Counted from the first letter of the stretch, positions 29,011 through 39,230 are shown. The stretch: 64,000 nucleotides of DNA from a bacterium (GCA_016932385.1 JAFGCY010000058.1:1-64000); one strand, 5' to 3'. Translations and numbers: made by a program. Notes: generated by a model not told the origin, from the letters alone.

Positions 29011-30729
29011 TTACATCGGCAGCACGGCCAGGTTGCCGGACTCGTCTGGTTTGATCTGAAGCCGGTGTGACGCTTCTCCTGAAGTGATCTCAACTTCCAG
29101 ACAATCGCCGCTGCTGCTGGTGCTCATCTTGTTGATCTGCTGGCCGGCGAAATGCTCGTCGATATACTGCTCGAGGAGCTTGTAATGCTCGGCGTAGGGC
29201 CCATCGGTGGGGAACTGCTGGCCCGCGTTAAAGTCGGGCATCGTGAACTCCGGTATTTCACCGCTGCCGCTGTTCTCGCCGCTGGACGAGGTGCTGCGGG
29301 AGCCGCCCGAGCCACTGTCGCCACCGCTGCCGCTGGCGGAGCCACTGCCGCCGCCCCGGGCGCCCTTGCCGCCATTGGGTAGGTCGAAGTACTCCTCCCA
29401 GGATGAGGAGGTCTGATTGCCCGAGGAGTCGCTGGGGCTGCCGTTGGCACCGCCGCCACCGCCTCCGCCGCAGCTGCCGCCGCCGCCGCCGCCGCCCCCG
29501 CAGTTGCCGCCGCCGCCTCCGCCGCCCGTGGCGCGGCTGGAGCCGTCCTGGCTGGAGCTGGACGACGATTTCTGGCTGGAGTGGCTGCTGGAGCTGGAAC
29601 TGGAGCTCGACATCTGCATGCTGTAGGAGCAGGTGCCGTTCTTCCCGTTCTTCTTCAGCATCTCGCGCATGAACTCGGGCAGGTCCTCGAGATCGACGCC
29701 CTCCAGCATTGCCGGCGAGACTTCCTGGCCGTTGATACTGAAGCTCTGGTTGAACGACTCGTTGCGGCTGACGTGGTAGCTGCCGGTCTCGTCGCCCTCC
29801 GACGACTCGCGCAGTTCCAGCACTTCACGGCCGTCATAGTCGCCGAGCGGCCCGCTGAAATCCAGGTCCTCGTCGCTGTTGACCTGCAGCATCACCTGGT
29901 TGCCGACCTTGCTGACGTCGATCTGCACGTTGCTGTTGCCGTCGTTTTCGGCCAAAAGCGTCTGGAAGCGCTCGTCCAGTAAGAGCGGGTCGGGCAGGCT
30001 GTCCATCTGCCGCCAGGCATCCGGCGAGCCCGTGCCTTCCAGGAGGAACATCGCATCCTCCAGCTCGCCGTCGAGCCCGCCGATCTCCGCGCTGATCCGG
30101 TTGTTGAACGCCTGGACCAGCTGCTCGCGGATCTCCTCCGCGGCGTCGCGCTTGAGGCCGGGCAGGGCCAGGCTGTAGCTGTAGCCGTCCTCGGAGTTCT
30201 TCAGTTCGCCGTTGAGCTTGGCCGGCGCGCCGCCGTGCTTCTTCAGCACGTCGCGGGCGATTTCTTCCACCTGCGAGCGCAGCCCGCGGGCATCGTCGGT
30301 CGCCAGCGGTCCCAGGTCCTGGTTGATCACGAAGCCGGGCTCGGCGGCCCAGGCCGGTTCCAGTCCGGGCAGGCGCAGGCCGTGGCGGGAACTCAGGGTT
30401 TGTTGCGGCAGCGACAGCACTACGACCGCCGCCACCAGCAGCACGGCCACGCTGGCCGCCGCGGCGATCATCCAGCGCGGGCGCCGCACGATCCTAAGCG
30501 GGGGGGCCACGGGCGTGCCGTTCATGCCGTAGACGTCCACCGCCCGGGCCGCCTGCCTGATCATCGCCTGGCGGTTGGGGGCCGGCGTCTTGATCCGGGC
30601 CAGATCCTTCAGCGCGCGGTTCTCGGCGACGGCCTGGCCCAGTTCCGGCTTGTCCAGCCAGTCCAGGACGGCGCCGACCTGCTGCGGTTCATCGATTCGT
30701 TCTAAAAAGATTTCACGTTCGGTCTTCAT
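29011..30729 (-). CDS. Putative anti-sigma factor-like membrane protein with Ser/Gly-rich low-complexity extracytoplasmic region
   Basis: Overlaps the upstream ECF sigma stop; one TM segment (WMIAAAASVAVLLVAAVVVLSL); poly-Ser and CGGGGGGGG tracts. Confidence 0.7.
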   Translation of the reverse strand: MKTEREIFLERIDEPQQVGAVLDWLDKPELGQAVAENRALKDLARIKTPAPNRQAMIRQAARAVDVYGMNGTPVAPPLRIVRRPRWMIAAAASVAVLLVAAVVVLSLPQQTLSSRHGLRLPGLEPAWAAEPGFVINQDLGPLATDDARGLRSQVEEIARDVLKKHGGAPAKLNGELKNSEDGYSYSLALPGLKRDAAEEIREQLVQAFNNRISAEIGGLDGELEDAMFLLEGTGSPDAWRQMDSLPDPLLLDERFQTLLAENDGNSNVQIDVSKVGNQVMLQVNSDEDLDFSGPLGDYDGREVLELRESSEGDETGSYHVSRNESFNQSFSINGQEVSPAMLEGVDLEDLPEFMREMLKKNGKNGTCSYSMQMSSSSSSSSSHSSQKSSSSSSQDGSSRATGGGGGGGNCGGGGGGGGSCGGGGGGGANGSPSDSSGNQTSSSWEEYFDLPNGGKGARGGGSGSASGSGGDSGSGGSRSTSSSGENSGSGEIPEFTMPDFNAGQQFPTDGPYAEHYKLLEQYIDEHFAGQQINKMSTSSSGDCLEVEITSGEASHRLQIKPDESGNLAVLPM

Positions 30730-31247
30730 TGTCTACACCTTTGGGGCTCAGGGCCCAGTATGCGGGTATCTACGAGCACCTTGCGCAGTGCCCGGCGTGC
30801 CCGGTGCAAACGCTGGCCGACGGCCGGCGGCTCGAGACCGAGTACCCAGCCCGTCTCTTTCAGGCTCAGCCCGTCCAGGTAGAACAGGCTGATCAACTCG
30901 CGCTGGTCCGGGGCCAGGTGGTCCAGGGCTCCCAGGATCGCGACGGCGAGCGGGTTCTCGGGTTCCTCGGCGGCAACCAGTTCATGCCAGTAGGAGTTCA
31001 GCAGGATGTGGTCGGGACGGCGGCGGCTCAAAAAGCTGTTGCGGATGATCGTTAAGAGCCAGGCGCCAAACCGGTCCGGTTCGCGCAGGCCGTCGATCCC
31101 GCGGTACGCCTTGGCCAGGGCGTCTTGCAGCAGATCCTCCGCGTCCTCGCGCGTCGGACTGAGCCGGCAGGCGTAATTCCACGCGCGTTGGTACACCTGC
31201 GGGTTCAGATACCGCTCAAACTGCTCTTGTTGTGCTGAAATCCCCAT
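30726..31247 (-). CDS. ECF-type RNA polymerase sigma factor
   Basis: AWNYACRLSPTREDAEDLLQDALAKAYRGI (region 2) and HLAPDQRELISLFYLDGLSLKETGWVLGLEPPAVGQRLHRARRALR (region 4). Confidence 0.92.
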   Translation of the reverse strand: MGISAQQEQFERYLNPQVYQRAWNYACRLSPTREDAEDLLQDALAKAYRGIDGLREPDRFGAWLLTIIRNSFLSRRRPDHILLNSYWHELVAAEEPENPLAVAILGALDHLAPDQRELISLFYLDGLSLKETGWVLGLEPPAVGQRLHRARRALRKVLVDTRILGPEPQRCRQ

Positions 31248-31319
31248 CTGCCAATAAAGACTAACGGTGGTGGGGAAATTTTACGCCCCGACGATTTATT
31301 CGCGGTTTATCTCAGACGC

Positions 31320-32279
31320 CTACTGCTTCTCGTACCACCAGGCGTCGCGGCCGCCCTCGACGAAGGTCAGCGGATCGGCACTGCCGCGCAGGGTGCGCCC
31401 GGTGTAGTTGAGCTTGCCGCCTTCGACCCTAAACGGCCAGACGCCATAGAGCTGGCCGTCCAGCTTGAGCGTCAGGGTGTAGTCGCCGTCGGTACTCAGC
31501 AGGTCCTGGGCCTTGAAATAGGCGCCGCCGGAGGTGCCTTCCATCGGGAAGATCAGGTCGAACTCGTAACGCACCCACTCCTGCTGCGGGGTGAACGACA
31601 TGTCGCGGCCGGTGGCGACCAGCGTGCCGCCGCGCTTGACCTCGATCTCGGGCGTGACGTACTTGTTGGTCGCGTGGGCGTAGTTGCGCAGCCAGACTTT
31701 GAACTGGATCGAGCGCGTCGGGTCGGCGTCGAAGTAATAGAAATAGCCCCAGTCCGACCAGGGGCCGTCCAGGAAGTAGTAGTCGCTGCCGGAGAACGGG
31801 TCGGGCGGGGGCAGCTTGCTGACCGAGAAGTCGAACGTATAGAACCGGCCGGCCGGCAGGTAAAAGTCCAGCACGTAATCGCCGACGGTCTTCAGCTCGA
31901 GGTTCTGGCCGCTGATGTCGGCGCCGCTGGCCAGATCAGTCAGCTTGTAGCTGTTCAGGAGCCAGTAGGGCTGCTTGAGTTTCTCGCCGTAGAAGTCGAA
32001 GCGGTAGAGCTCCTGGCCGCCGGCGGTCGAGAGGATCGCCCAGATCTTGCCGCCGTCGTCGGGGTTGTACGGGTAGATCGAGCCGGCGCTGGTAGCCTCG
32101 GGTAAAAACACCGCCTGGATGTTGTCCAGCCGGAACAGGCCCATGTTGTAGTTCAGCACCACGCCGTTCAACAGCGTGGAGTACATGATTCCCGGCGGGT
32201 AGTCGTCGGCCTGGGCGGCGGTGCCCATGAGCAGTGCGACGCAGCACACGACGATCAGCAAGGCATACTTGATCCGCAT
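31320..32279 (-). CDS. Secreted hypothetical protein
   Basis: Signal peptide MRIKYALLIVVCCVALLMGTAAQADD; beta-rich sequence. Confidence 0.7.
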   Translation of the reverse strand: MRIKYALLIVVCCVALLMGTAAQADDYPPGIMYSTLLNGVVLNYNMGLFRLDNIQAVFLPEATSAGSIYPYNPDDGGKIWAILSTAGGQELYRFDFYGEKLKQPYWLLNSYKLTDLASGADISGQNLELKTVGDYVLDFYLPAGRFYTFDFSVSKLPPPDPFSGSDYYFLDGPWSDWGYFYYFDADPTRSIQFKVWLRNYAHATNKYVTPEIEVKRGGTLVATGRDMSFTPQQEWVRYEFDLIFPMEGTSGGAYFKAQDLLSTDGDYTLTLKLDGQLYGVWPFRVEGGKLNYTGRTLRGSADPLTFVEGGRDAWWYEKQ

Positions 32280-32369
32280 AAACTCCTCCCGTTGTTACCT
32301 ACTGAATTAGTAAGTACAAGCCATTCTAGCGCTGAAAGTAAACGGCCGCCAATGCGCGATAATTGAATA

Positions 32370-32828
32370 ATGGAAATCAGACTGGTCAGCGCTCCCGAGA
32401 CCTACGCCCTGAGAAACCGCGTGCTCAGGCCCGGCCGGCCGGTTGAGGTCGTCGATTACCCGCAGGACCGGCTGGAGAGCGCCTTTCATCTCGGCGCGTT
32501 TATCGATGACGAGCACGTCGGCACGGCGTCGTTTTACAACCTGCAAAATGAGCTGGCACTGGCCGCCGCGGAGAACCCGCCGGCGGAGGAGCTGTGGCAG
32601 TTGCGCGGGATGGGCTCGGCGCCGGAGTACCAGGGGCGGGGCATCGGTACGGCAATGCTCGAGCGCGCGTATTTCGAGCTAGCCGCACGCGGTGGCACCG
32701 TGCTGTGGTGCAACGCCCGCGTCGTGGCGCTGGAGTTCTACCGCAAGCTGGGCTTTCTGGTCCTCGGCGACGAGTTTTTCGTCCCCGACATCGGCCCGCA
32801 TTACGTCATGTGGCGGTTGATTCCGTAG
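32370..32828 (+). CDS. GNAT family N-acetyltransferase
   Basis: LRGMGSAPEYQGRGIGTAMLERAYFELAARGGTVLWCNARVVALEFYRKLGF. Confidence 0.92.
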   Translation: MEIRLVSAPETYALRNRVLRPGRPVEVVDYPQDRLESAFHLGAFIDDEHVGTASFYNLQNELALAAAENPPAEELWQLRGMGSAPEYQGRGIGTAMLERAYFELAARGGTVLWCNARVVALEFYRKLGFLVLGDEFFVPDIGPHYVMWRLIP

Positions 32829-32829
32829 C

Positions 32830-33190
32830 GGAGACGTCCCCGTCGCCGGATTGGCTGTTTTGACAGAGGTGTAGCGGTGGGTCCCCGACCCACCGTCCTT
32901 GGCCTTGAGACGGGCTCGGGGAGCCCTTCCACACAGGTGGTTTCAGTTGTAAGTGACCAGTTGTAGGGGCGTCCCGCCGACGGCGGGACTGTGCGCCCAA
33001 TCAGGCCAAAGCGGGTAGAGCAAGCCCCCGTGCTGGCGGATACCGCAAACATCCCGCCCGTGAGTACTTCAACTCCGCCATGGCGTGGTTGCAGACCTTA
33101 AATGTCTACGGCTACGGCGGGCCGTAGTACCCCCGGCCAGGGCCGGCCGTAGTACCCTCGCTTCACCCACGATAAAAACTCCGCCGATGT
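32830..33190. repeat. Palindrome-rich intergenic module
   Basis: Contains GACGTCCCCGTCGCCGGATT, GTGGGTCCCCGACCCAC, CGTCCCGCCGACGGCGGGAC, CGCCATGGCG and GGCCAGGGCCGGCC; words shared with 15.0 and 47.6 kb. Confidence 0.5.
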
Positions 33191-33341
33191 CGCGACCGAC
33201 GTCACACCAAGGTATGATCGACCCTGCCCAAGTAACCAGCATCCAGCCTGGATGGACAATGGTTCCCCTAAACTTAAACTTACGACTTAAACTGCCAGGC
33301 GGCATAAATGCCGCCACTACATGGCAATATAAACGCCGCCG

Positions 33342-34076
33342 TTACAGCACAACGCTGACATTCGCCGCCACCAGCAGCACGCCCGCCAATGCCAGCAACA
33401 CCAGCACGGCGCGTCGGAACAGTTGCTCGTTGACCCGTTTGGCCAGGCGGATGCCGGTGATGGTGCCGGCGATCACAAACAGCGTCCAGACCCCCGCCAG
33501 CAGCAGTACGCGCCCGGTCAGCATCCCGCCGGCGAAAAACATCGCGGTGCCGACCAGGTTCACCGACACGAAATACGCGGCGATGCTGGCGCGGAAGGCG
33601 TCCTTCACCTGGCGTTGGCTAGCCAGGAAGATGATCACCGGCGGGCCGTTGAGCGACGTCGAGCCGCCGAGGATGCCGCTAACGAGCCCGGTCGGCAGCA
33701 TCACGGCGAACTTCTGCGGCAGCCGCGGGGTCCAGCCGGAGAGCATGAACAACGCAATGCCGACGACGATTGCGCCGATGCCCGCTTTGATCCAGGCGGA
33801 GTCGAGGCTTTTCAGCAGGTAGATGCCGAGCGGAATGCCCACGATGCCGCCGGCGACCAGCGGCCAGACCTGACGCCAGTCGATCCTGCGCCGCGCCTCG
33901 TAGCTGACGGCGACGTTGTTGACCAGGCTGACCAGCACCTGCACCGGCGTCAGCACCACCGGCGGCACGAAGCTGACCATCAGCGGCACGGTGGTCAGCG
34001 AGAGCCCGAACCCGGACAGCCCCTGCACCACGCCGCCCAGGAACAGGATCACGCCGCCGAGAATGATTTCCTGCAC
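33342..34076 (-). CDS. Sulfite exporter TauE/SafE family protein
   Basis: LGGVVQGLSGFGLSLTTVPLM, GILGGSTSLNGPPVIIFLA, multiple TM segments. Confidence 0.88.
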   Translation of the reverse strand: MQEIILGGVILFLGGVVQGLSGFGLSLTTVPLMVSFVPPVVLTPVQVLVSLVNNVAVSYEARRRIDWRQVWPLVAGGIVGIPLGIYLLKSLDSAWIKAGIGAIVVGIALFMLSGWTPRLPQKFAVMLPTGLVSGILGGSTSLNGPPVIIFLASQRQVKDAFRASIAAYFVSVNLVGTAMFFAGGMLTGRVLLLAGVWTLFVIAGTITGIRLAKRVNEQLFRRAVLVLLALAGVLLVAANVSVVL

Positions 34077-34352
34077 CTGCCAAGGCTACACCATGAACGG
34101 CCCGTTCAGGAAAGAAGATGGATATGCAATTTTCAGGTTGCTGGTTGACCCATTCATCGCTGGATACACAGCCGGTAATCCATGCGATGGTGCCTTCAAA
34201 CATAAATCGCTACTGGTCAGAAGCCAGAACAGGAGTATAATATTGCTACGCGCTTAGTACCCGATTTTGAATATTCGATGTAGTGTTCGCTTAACCTGTA
34301 GCAGATTTTATTTTGGGATTCTTGCGATTAGCATGGCGAGGTGGGTTACACT

Positions 34353-37103
34353 ATGGTCTGGGACATTGAAGCAATTAGCAATGAGATCAGAAAGAAGATA
34401 AATAATAAAGAAAAGGTCGCTCTCAGTGATAAGGAGTATGGCGATATAAGAAGTGTTTTGGCGATTATTGGGCCACATCTCGAAAATCTCTATACGTACA
34501 AAGGTGTACTTGGAATTGGGGGATCGGGAATTGTTCTTGAATTGGTAGACATTTCACTTGGATGTCCGCGTGCATTAAAATTTCCACGTCCTATTTCAAA
34601 TCGAAGCTATAAGCACCTTCAAGAATTGGTAAAAGAAGAGATCGGCCACCTCGTTGATTTGAACCATCCAAATATTGTAAATATCATCAATGCAAAAAAC
34701 TTACGTGATTCGTATCCATATGCTATCTATATTATGATGGAAAAAGTTGGATGTGAGGAGATTTCCAGACCTATTCTCCATCTAACTTCAGCTACGCAGT
34801 TCTATCGAATGGTTGTTGATGTATCTAATGTACTGTGTCACTTGCATTCCAGTAAATCCAACGTTGTTCATCTGGATATTAAGCCGGATAATATTAAAAT
34901 CGACAAATATGGCCGGGCCGTTATGATCGATATGGGGACGTGCAAGCGTCGCGGAGAAAGCCAAGAAAATATAAACATCTATGTAACTGAGAAATTCGCG
35001 GATCCTGACCTTTTAAAAATTATTAAGGCAAGCCAGACAAAGCAAAAGGGAAATAGGCGAAGAGCACCTAAGGATGATTCGAACAGGATCAAGGGAGTTT
35101 TAAAGCGGAAGCAATTACAAAAGCAATGGGATCTAACTTCTTTTGGCTTGACGCTGTTGGATTGGCTGGGAGTAACATTGGGCCCACGACGAAGTGCCGC
35201 TCCAACTACTGCCAGTAACGCGTTTTGCCGGAGCCTGTCCGATTATGAAAGGAAGTACTATGTGCTGGTTGCCGCTAGGCTGTTGGCGCATTGCGGATTG
35301 ATTGGCTTATATAAAAGCCTTGGTTTGAATGAGGATATCGTAAAATCGATAAGGATCGAGACGGCGGAAGAGCTAAATGATGTCCTTAAGCGACTGAAAG
35401 ATGATTCAAATCCGTTATTGGGCATCAAGGAAATCAGCGATAAGAGCTGTGGTTCTCTCTATATCGGACCCGGCATGTATGTTCCAAGAACAAATGCATT
35501 GCTCTCAATTATCGAACATCGATACTTCAAGCGATTAAATACTATATCCAAGCTGGGCTTTATGTCGCAAGTATATCGAAGCGTGAAGCACTCGCGGCGC
35601 GAACATAGCTTGGGGAAGTACTATTACACAATTAAAATAATTGAGAGCATGTACTATGATCCCTTCTCTCCGCTGTTTAAGCAAATAATTACCGAACAAA
35701 ACTTAAGATGCCTAATCATGGCCGCACTGATTGATGATATTGGACAATATCCTTTAGCCTTTCATTTTGAAGACATTCCTGAAACAGAGGAAGTCTTTAA
35801 TCATCGAGAGAATTCCGTTAATATTATTAAGAGAGACATTGTTAGTAATCAATACATATTAAGTAAAACATTCGAAGATTGGAGAATCACAGATGATCAA
35901 GAAAAAAAAGATATCGTGAAGCAGATTGTTGAGCTGATTTCGGAGAACCAGGTTAAGCTAAAAGAAAAGATTCCATATTTGACAATACTACTGAAGTCAA
36001 TTATTAGATGGCCAGCCAGTGCCCAACTAATAGAATCTCTGCAACGAGATGCCAAACAGGCTAATATTAGATATGCCGATTGCATTGATGTCGACAATAT
36101 TATAAGGTTCCTTACTGTTATATTGAAGGATACCGGTAGGGTTAATGTGGAGCACTTAAGCATGGGTATCCATGCGAAAGGGCGAGTCGCGGCAGAGATG
36201 ATGATCTTCGCTCGTTACGCGATGTATTCACAGGTGTACTGGCACCATGCCGTTCGCTGTCAGGATGCGCTGCTGACCAGGGCCGTAGTAGCGCTCCTGG
36301 AGAGCAAGAATGAGAATGCTAGGAAGGCATTCAAAGCCAAGTTTCTGAAATACGTAAACTCGATTCCAGATATTTTATACAGCAACCGAAGTTCAGGAGC
36401 AAACGGTGAGGTCACTTACGTAGCTTCAGGACTGTGTCCAACTGATGTAGCTGTCTTGAAGTTAATAAAGGAAAGTATGAAAGGTATGAAGGAAGCGAGT
36501 TTAATAGACTATATCGAGGAGAGAAACTTATATGACCGCCTGTGGTTGTGCAATACGGAAAGCCATGGCCAGCGGAAGTGGAAAGAGATAGTAGGTTTAT
36601 GGGATCAAACAACCTTAAGCAACATGCACGTGATTAACGAAAAGCTTGAGAGAGAGGTACTACAGCATCTGAGAAAATGCAAGCAACATAAGCTAGTAAG
36701 GCAAATCAAGGAGTTGAACCAGCCGTGGCTGGTGATCGATATACTGCGGCGCAGAAGGTCGAGGTACCTGAATGCGACTAACTTGCATTATGTGCTGGAA
36801 GGCGAAAGGCGTCGAAACGAATCGACGTTCAATGTGACGGGAGAGCAGCGGGAATGCGAGGTCTGGAAAAATTATGGTGAGCCAATCAGGGACAAGGCCG
36901 GCACGATCAGAGTCTACGGCCATCCCAATGTAGTTGATTCCATTCGGCAGGTTATCAGCAATAAAGATGGTATCAAAATCTTGATCGAGACAATCAAAGC
37001 AGCTATCAAGGTTAAATCCCAAAGCGCTAGGAAAGCTACTCCGGGAAAAGCCCAAAAAACTCAGCCGGTGAGCAGAAGCAGGTTGAGTAGCAACGGCGAT
37101 TAG
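34353..37103 (+). CDS. Ser/Thr protein kinase fused to HD-domain (SAMHD1/dNTPase-like) phosphohydrolase
   Basis: Kinase: GIGGSGIVLEL, RALKF, VVHLDIKPDNIKI, VMIDMGTCK. HD region: RLNTISKLGFMSQVYRSVKHSRREHSLGKYY, LIMAALIDDIGQYPLAFHFE, CIDVDNIIRF. AT-rich. Confidence 0.78.
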   Translation: MVWDIEAISNEIRKKINNKEKVALSDKEYGDIRSVLAIIGPHLENLYTYKGVLGIGGSGIVLELVDISLGCPRALKFPRPISNRSYKHLQELVKEEIGHLVDLNHPNIVNIINAKNLRDSYPYAIYIMMEKVGCEEISRPILHLTSATQFYRMVVDVSNVLCHLHSSKSNVVHLDIKPDNIKIDKYGRAVMIDMGTCKRRGESQENINIYVTEKFADPDLLKIIKASQTKQKGNRRRAPKDDSNRIKGVLKRKQLQKQWDLTSFGLTLLDWLGVTLGPRRSAAPTTASNAFCRSLSDYERKYYVLVAARLLAHCGLIGLYKSLGLNEDIVKSIRIETAEELNDVLKRLKDDSNPLLGIKEISDKSCGSLYIGPGMYVPRTNALLSIIEHRYFKRLNTISKLGFMSQVYRSVKHSRREHSLGKYYYTIKIIESMYYDPFSPLFKQIITEQNLRCLIMAALIDDIGQYPLAFHFEDIPETEEVFNHRENSVNIIKRDIVSNQYILSKTFEDWRITDDQEKKDIVKQIVELISENQVKLKEKIPYLTILLKSIIRWPASAQLIESLQRDAKQANIRYADCIDVDNIIRFLTVILKDTGRVNVEHLSMGIHAKGRVAAEMMIFARYAMYSQVYWHHAVRCQDALLTRAVVALLESKNENARKAFKAKFLKYVNSIPDILYSNRSSGANGEVTYVASGLCPTDVAVLKLIKESMKGMKEASLIDYIEERNLYDRLWLCNTESHGQRKWKEIVGLWDQTTLSNMHVINEKLEREVLQHLRKCKQHKLVRQIKELNQPWLVIDILRRRRSRYLNATNLHYVLEGERRRNESTFNVTGEQRECEVWKNYGEPIRDKAGTIRVYGHPNVVDSIRQVISNKDGIKILIETIKAAIKVKSQSARKATPGKAQKTQPVSRSRLSSNGD

Positions 37104-37105
37104 CT

Positions 37106-37165
37106 TTAGCTACTGTGGATCACGCCAACGAGGATCAGCTCGGCCGCCGGTGTCAGCTCCGCCAT
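37106..37165 (-). pseudogene. Truncated ORF translationally coupled to the S9 peptidase gene
   Basis: ATG overlaps the S9 stop (TGATG); reads MAELTPAAELILVGVIHSS then TAA at the edge of the AT-rich island. Confidence 0.5.
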
Positions 37166-39078
37166 CACTCGCAGCGGCCGCCGAGGATCTTCGCCAGGAA
37201 GCGGTCCATCCGCCGGTAGAAGTCCAGCCGGTTCTGCGGCCGCACGAAGCCGTGGCCCTCGTCTTCGTACACCACGTACTCCACCGGCAGGCCGCGCGCC
37301 GTGAGCGCTTCGACGAACTGGTCGCTCTCGGCCTTGACCACCCGCGGGTCGTTGGCCCCCTGGGCGATCAGCATCGGCACGCGGACGTTATCGGCCTGGA
37401 ACAGCGGGCTTACGCTGCGCAGGAACTCTAGCTCCTGGTGCTCCGCGTCGCTCAGCTCATCCGGTTGCTTCAGCTCGCCGTTGTCGTGGCGCGGGATACA
37501 GCCGACGCGGAAGTCCATCTGCCGGCGGAAGTTTTCCCAGTACGGTGGGATCGTGTTCAGGAACGTCTCCATGTTGGACGGGCCGACCGCGCTGACCCCG
37601 GCGGCGTAGAGCTCCGGCGTAAACGTCACGCCGGCCAGCGTGGCATAGCCGCCGTAGCTGCCGCCGTGGATCACCACCATCGACGGATCGGCGATGCCCG
37701 CGGCGACCGCCCACTTAACCGCGTCGGTCAGGTCGTCCTGCATCTTGCCGCCCCATTCGCGGTTGCCGGCGTTGACGAAGGCCTTTCCATAGCCGGTCGA
37801 GCCGCGGAAGTTGACCTGCAGGACGGCATAGCCGCGGTTCGCCAGCATCTGCGTGACCGGGTCGAACCCCCATAAATCGCGCCACCAGGGTCCGCCGTGC
37901 ACGCAGAGCACCAGCGGCCCGGGGCCTTGCCAGCCGAGGGGTAGCGAGAGATAGCCGTGGATCGCCAGCCCGTCGCGCGCGGTGAAACTGATCGGCTGCA
38001 TCTCGACCAGCGGCAGGTTCAACAGCCCCTCGCGGTGGAAGAACAGGAACGTGAACTCGCGCGTGGCGCGGTCGTAGGTGTAGTACTGGATCGGCCCGGT
38101 ATCGCTGTTGTAGCTGACCAGCCAGACGGCCTGGTCCAGCGTGCGGCTGGCGACGGTGGCATTGCCGCGCTGGAAGCTCCGGATCTGCTCGATATCGGTC
38201 GCGATCGCCGGATCGAGTACCACCCAGTCCCGGCGCTCGCGCTCGATGTTGGCGGCTTGGACCGCGTAGGTCACCGGATGGACCAGCACGCCGGCCATGT
38301 CGTATTCATCGTCCTCGGCCAGCACCCGCCGGTTGCCCGTGGCCGGGTCCCATTCCACCAGCGCGGCAGTGTCGCGCCCTTGGCTGTCCAGCATGATCAG
38401 CCGCTGGCTGTCCGGCGTGAACGTCAGCGCGCTGCTGCCGATCGCGTCCTCCAGCGGCCAGCTGCCCGCCCGGCTGAACTCGCCACTATCGCCGGCGCGC
38501 AGCATCACCGCGAAGCCGCCGTCCTGTTCCTCCTGCACGTAGCCGCGGACGTTCAGCTCGTGGTCGATCAGCCATTGCATGATCGCGGGTTGTCCCGCGG
38601 CCAGCAGTTTCAACTCGCCGGTTTGGATGTTGAGCAGATAGGCGTCGTGGGTGCGGATGTCGCGGTCGTTCAGGCCGATCACCAGCAGGTCGGGATAAGC
38701 CGGCCTGAGCGCCAGGATCTGGGCTTGCACCGGATGGTCGGGGTTGGCCTGCGCGGGCGTCAGCTGCGTCGCTTGCGCCGTTTCCACATCCAGCTTGTAG
38801 ATCCGATGGTTTTCGTTGCCGTCCGTATCTTGCGTGTAGAGCAGGTGGCGGCAGTCATGCGCCCAGAAATAATTCCAAATGCCGCGGTGCGTGTCGTTGG
38901 TCAGCGGCCGGGCTTCGCCGCCGCCGAGTGGTTTCAGCCAGATGTTGACGACGCCGTCCAGCGGCGCCAGATAGGACAGGTACTTGCCGTCAGGCGAGAT
39001 ACGCGGCGAGAACTTGTCGGGATTGCCGAGCAGTTTTTCCAGCGGAATCAACTCGACCGGGTCGTGCGTGTTGGGCAT
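37165..39078 (-). CDS. S9 family (prolyl oligopeptidase-like) peptidase
   Basis: HGGPWWRDLWGFDPVTQMLANRGYAVLQVNFRGSTGYGK, HGGSYGGYATLAG, DEGHGFVRPQNRLDFY. Confidence 0.95.
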   Translation of the reverse strand: MPNTHDPVELIPLEKLLGNPDKFSPRISPDGKYLSYLAPLDGVVNIWLKPLGGGEARPLTNDTHRGIWNYFWAHDCRHLLYTQDTDGNENHRIYKLDVETAQATQLTPAQANPDHPVQAQILALRPAYPDLLVIGLNDRDIRTHDAYLLNIQTGELKLLAAGQPAIMQWLIDHELNVRGYVQEEQDGGFAVMLRAGDSGEFSRAGSWPLEDAIGSSALTFTPDSQRLIMLDSQGRDTAALVEWDPATGNRRVLAEDDEYDMAGVLVHPVTYAVQAANIERERRDWVVLDPAIATDIEQIRSFQRGNATVASRTLDQAVWLVSYNSDTGPIQYYTYDRATREFTFLFFHREGLLNLPLVEMQPISFTARDGLAIHGYLSLPLGWQGPGPLVLCVHGGPWWRDLWGFDPVTQMLANRGYAVLQVNFRGSTGYGKAFVNAGNREWGGKMQDDLTDAVKWAVAAGIADPSMVVIHGGSYGGYATLAGVTFTPELYAAGVSAVGPSNMETFLNTIPPYWENFRRQMDFRVGCIPRHDNGELKQPDELSDAEHQELEFLRSVSPLFQADNVRVPMLIAQGANDPRVVKAESDQFVEALTARGLPVEYVVYEDEGHGFVRPQNRLDFYRRMDRFLAKILGGRCE

Positions 39079-39230
39079 GCGTTTACTCCATTACCGGCGG
39101 TGGGCGGCCCCCCCGTGACGGGCACTGTCCTGGGCTGCCGTTGCCTTTCTCCAAAAGATCACTTGCGGATTATTGTAATACGCGCGCGCAAGCGGCGTCG
39201 ACAGACCAATTAGATGTCAGCCGGGGGCAG

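Noticed and set aside
29450-29540. GCC/CCG-rich repeat tract suspected as CRISPR or microsatellite
   Set aside because: In-frame poly-Gly coding low complexity; no spacer-repeat structure.
37957-39213. 418-aa plus-strand ORF
   Set aside because: Antisense shadow of the S9 peptidase gene.
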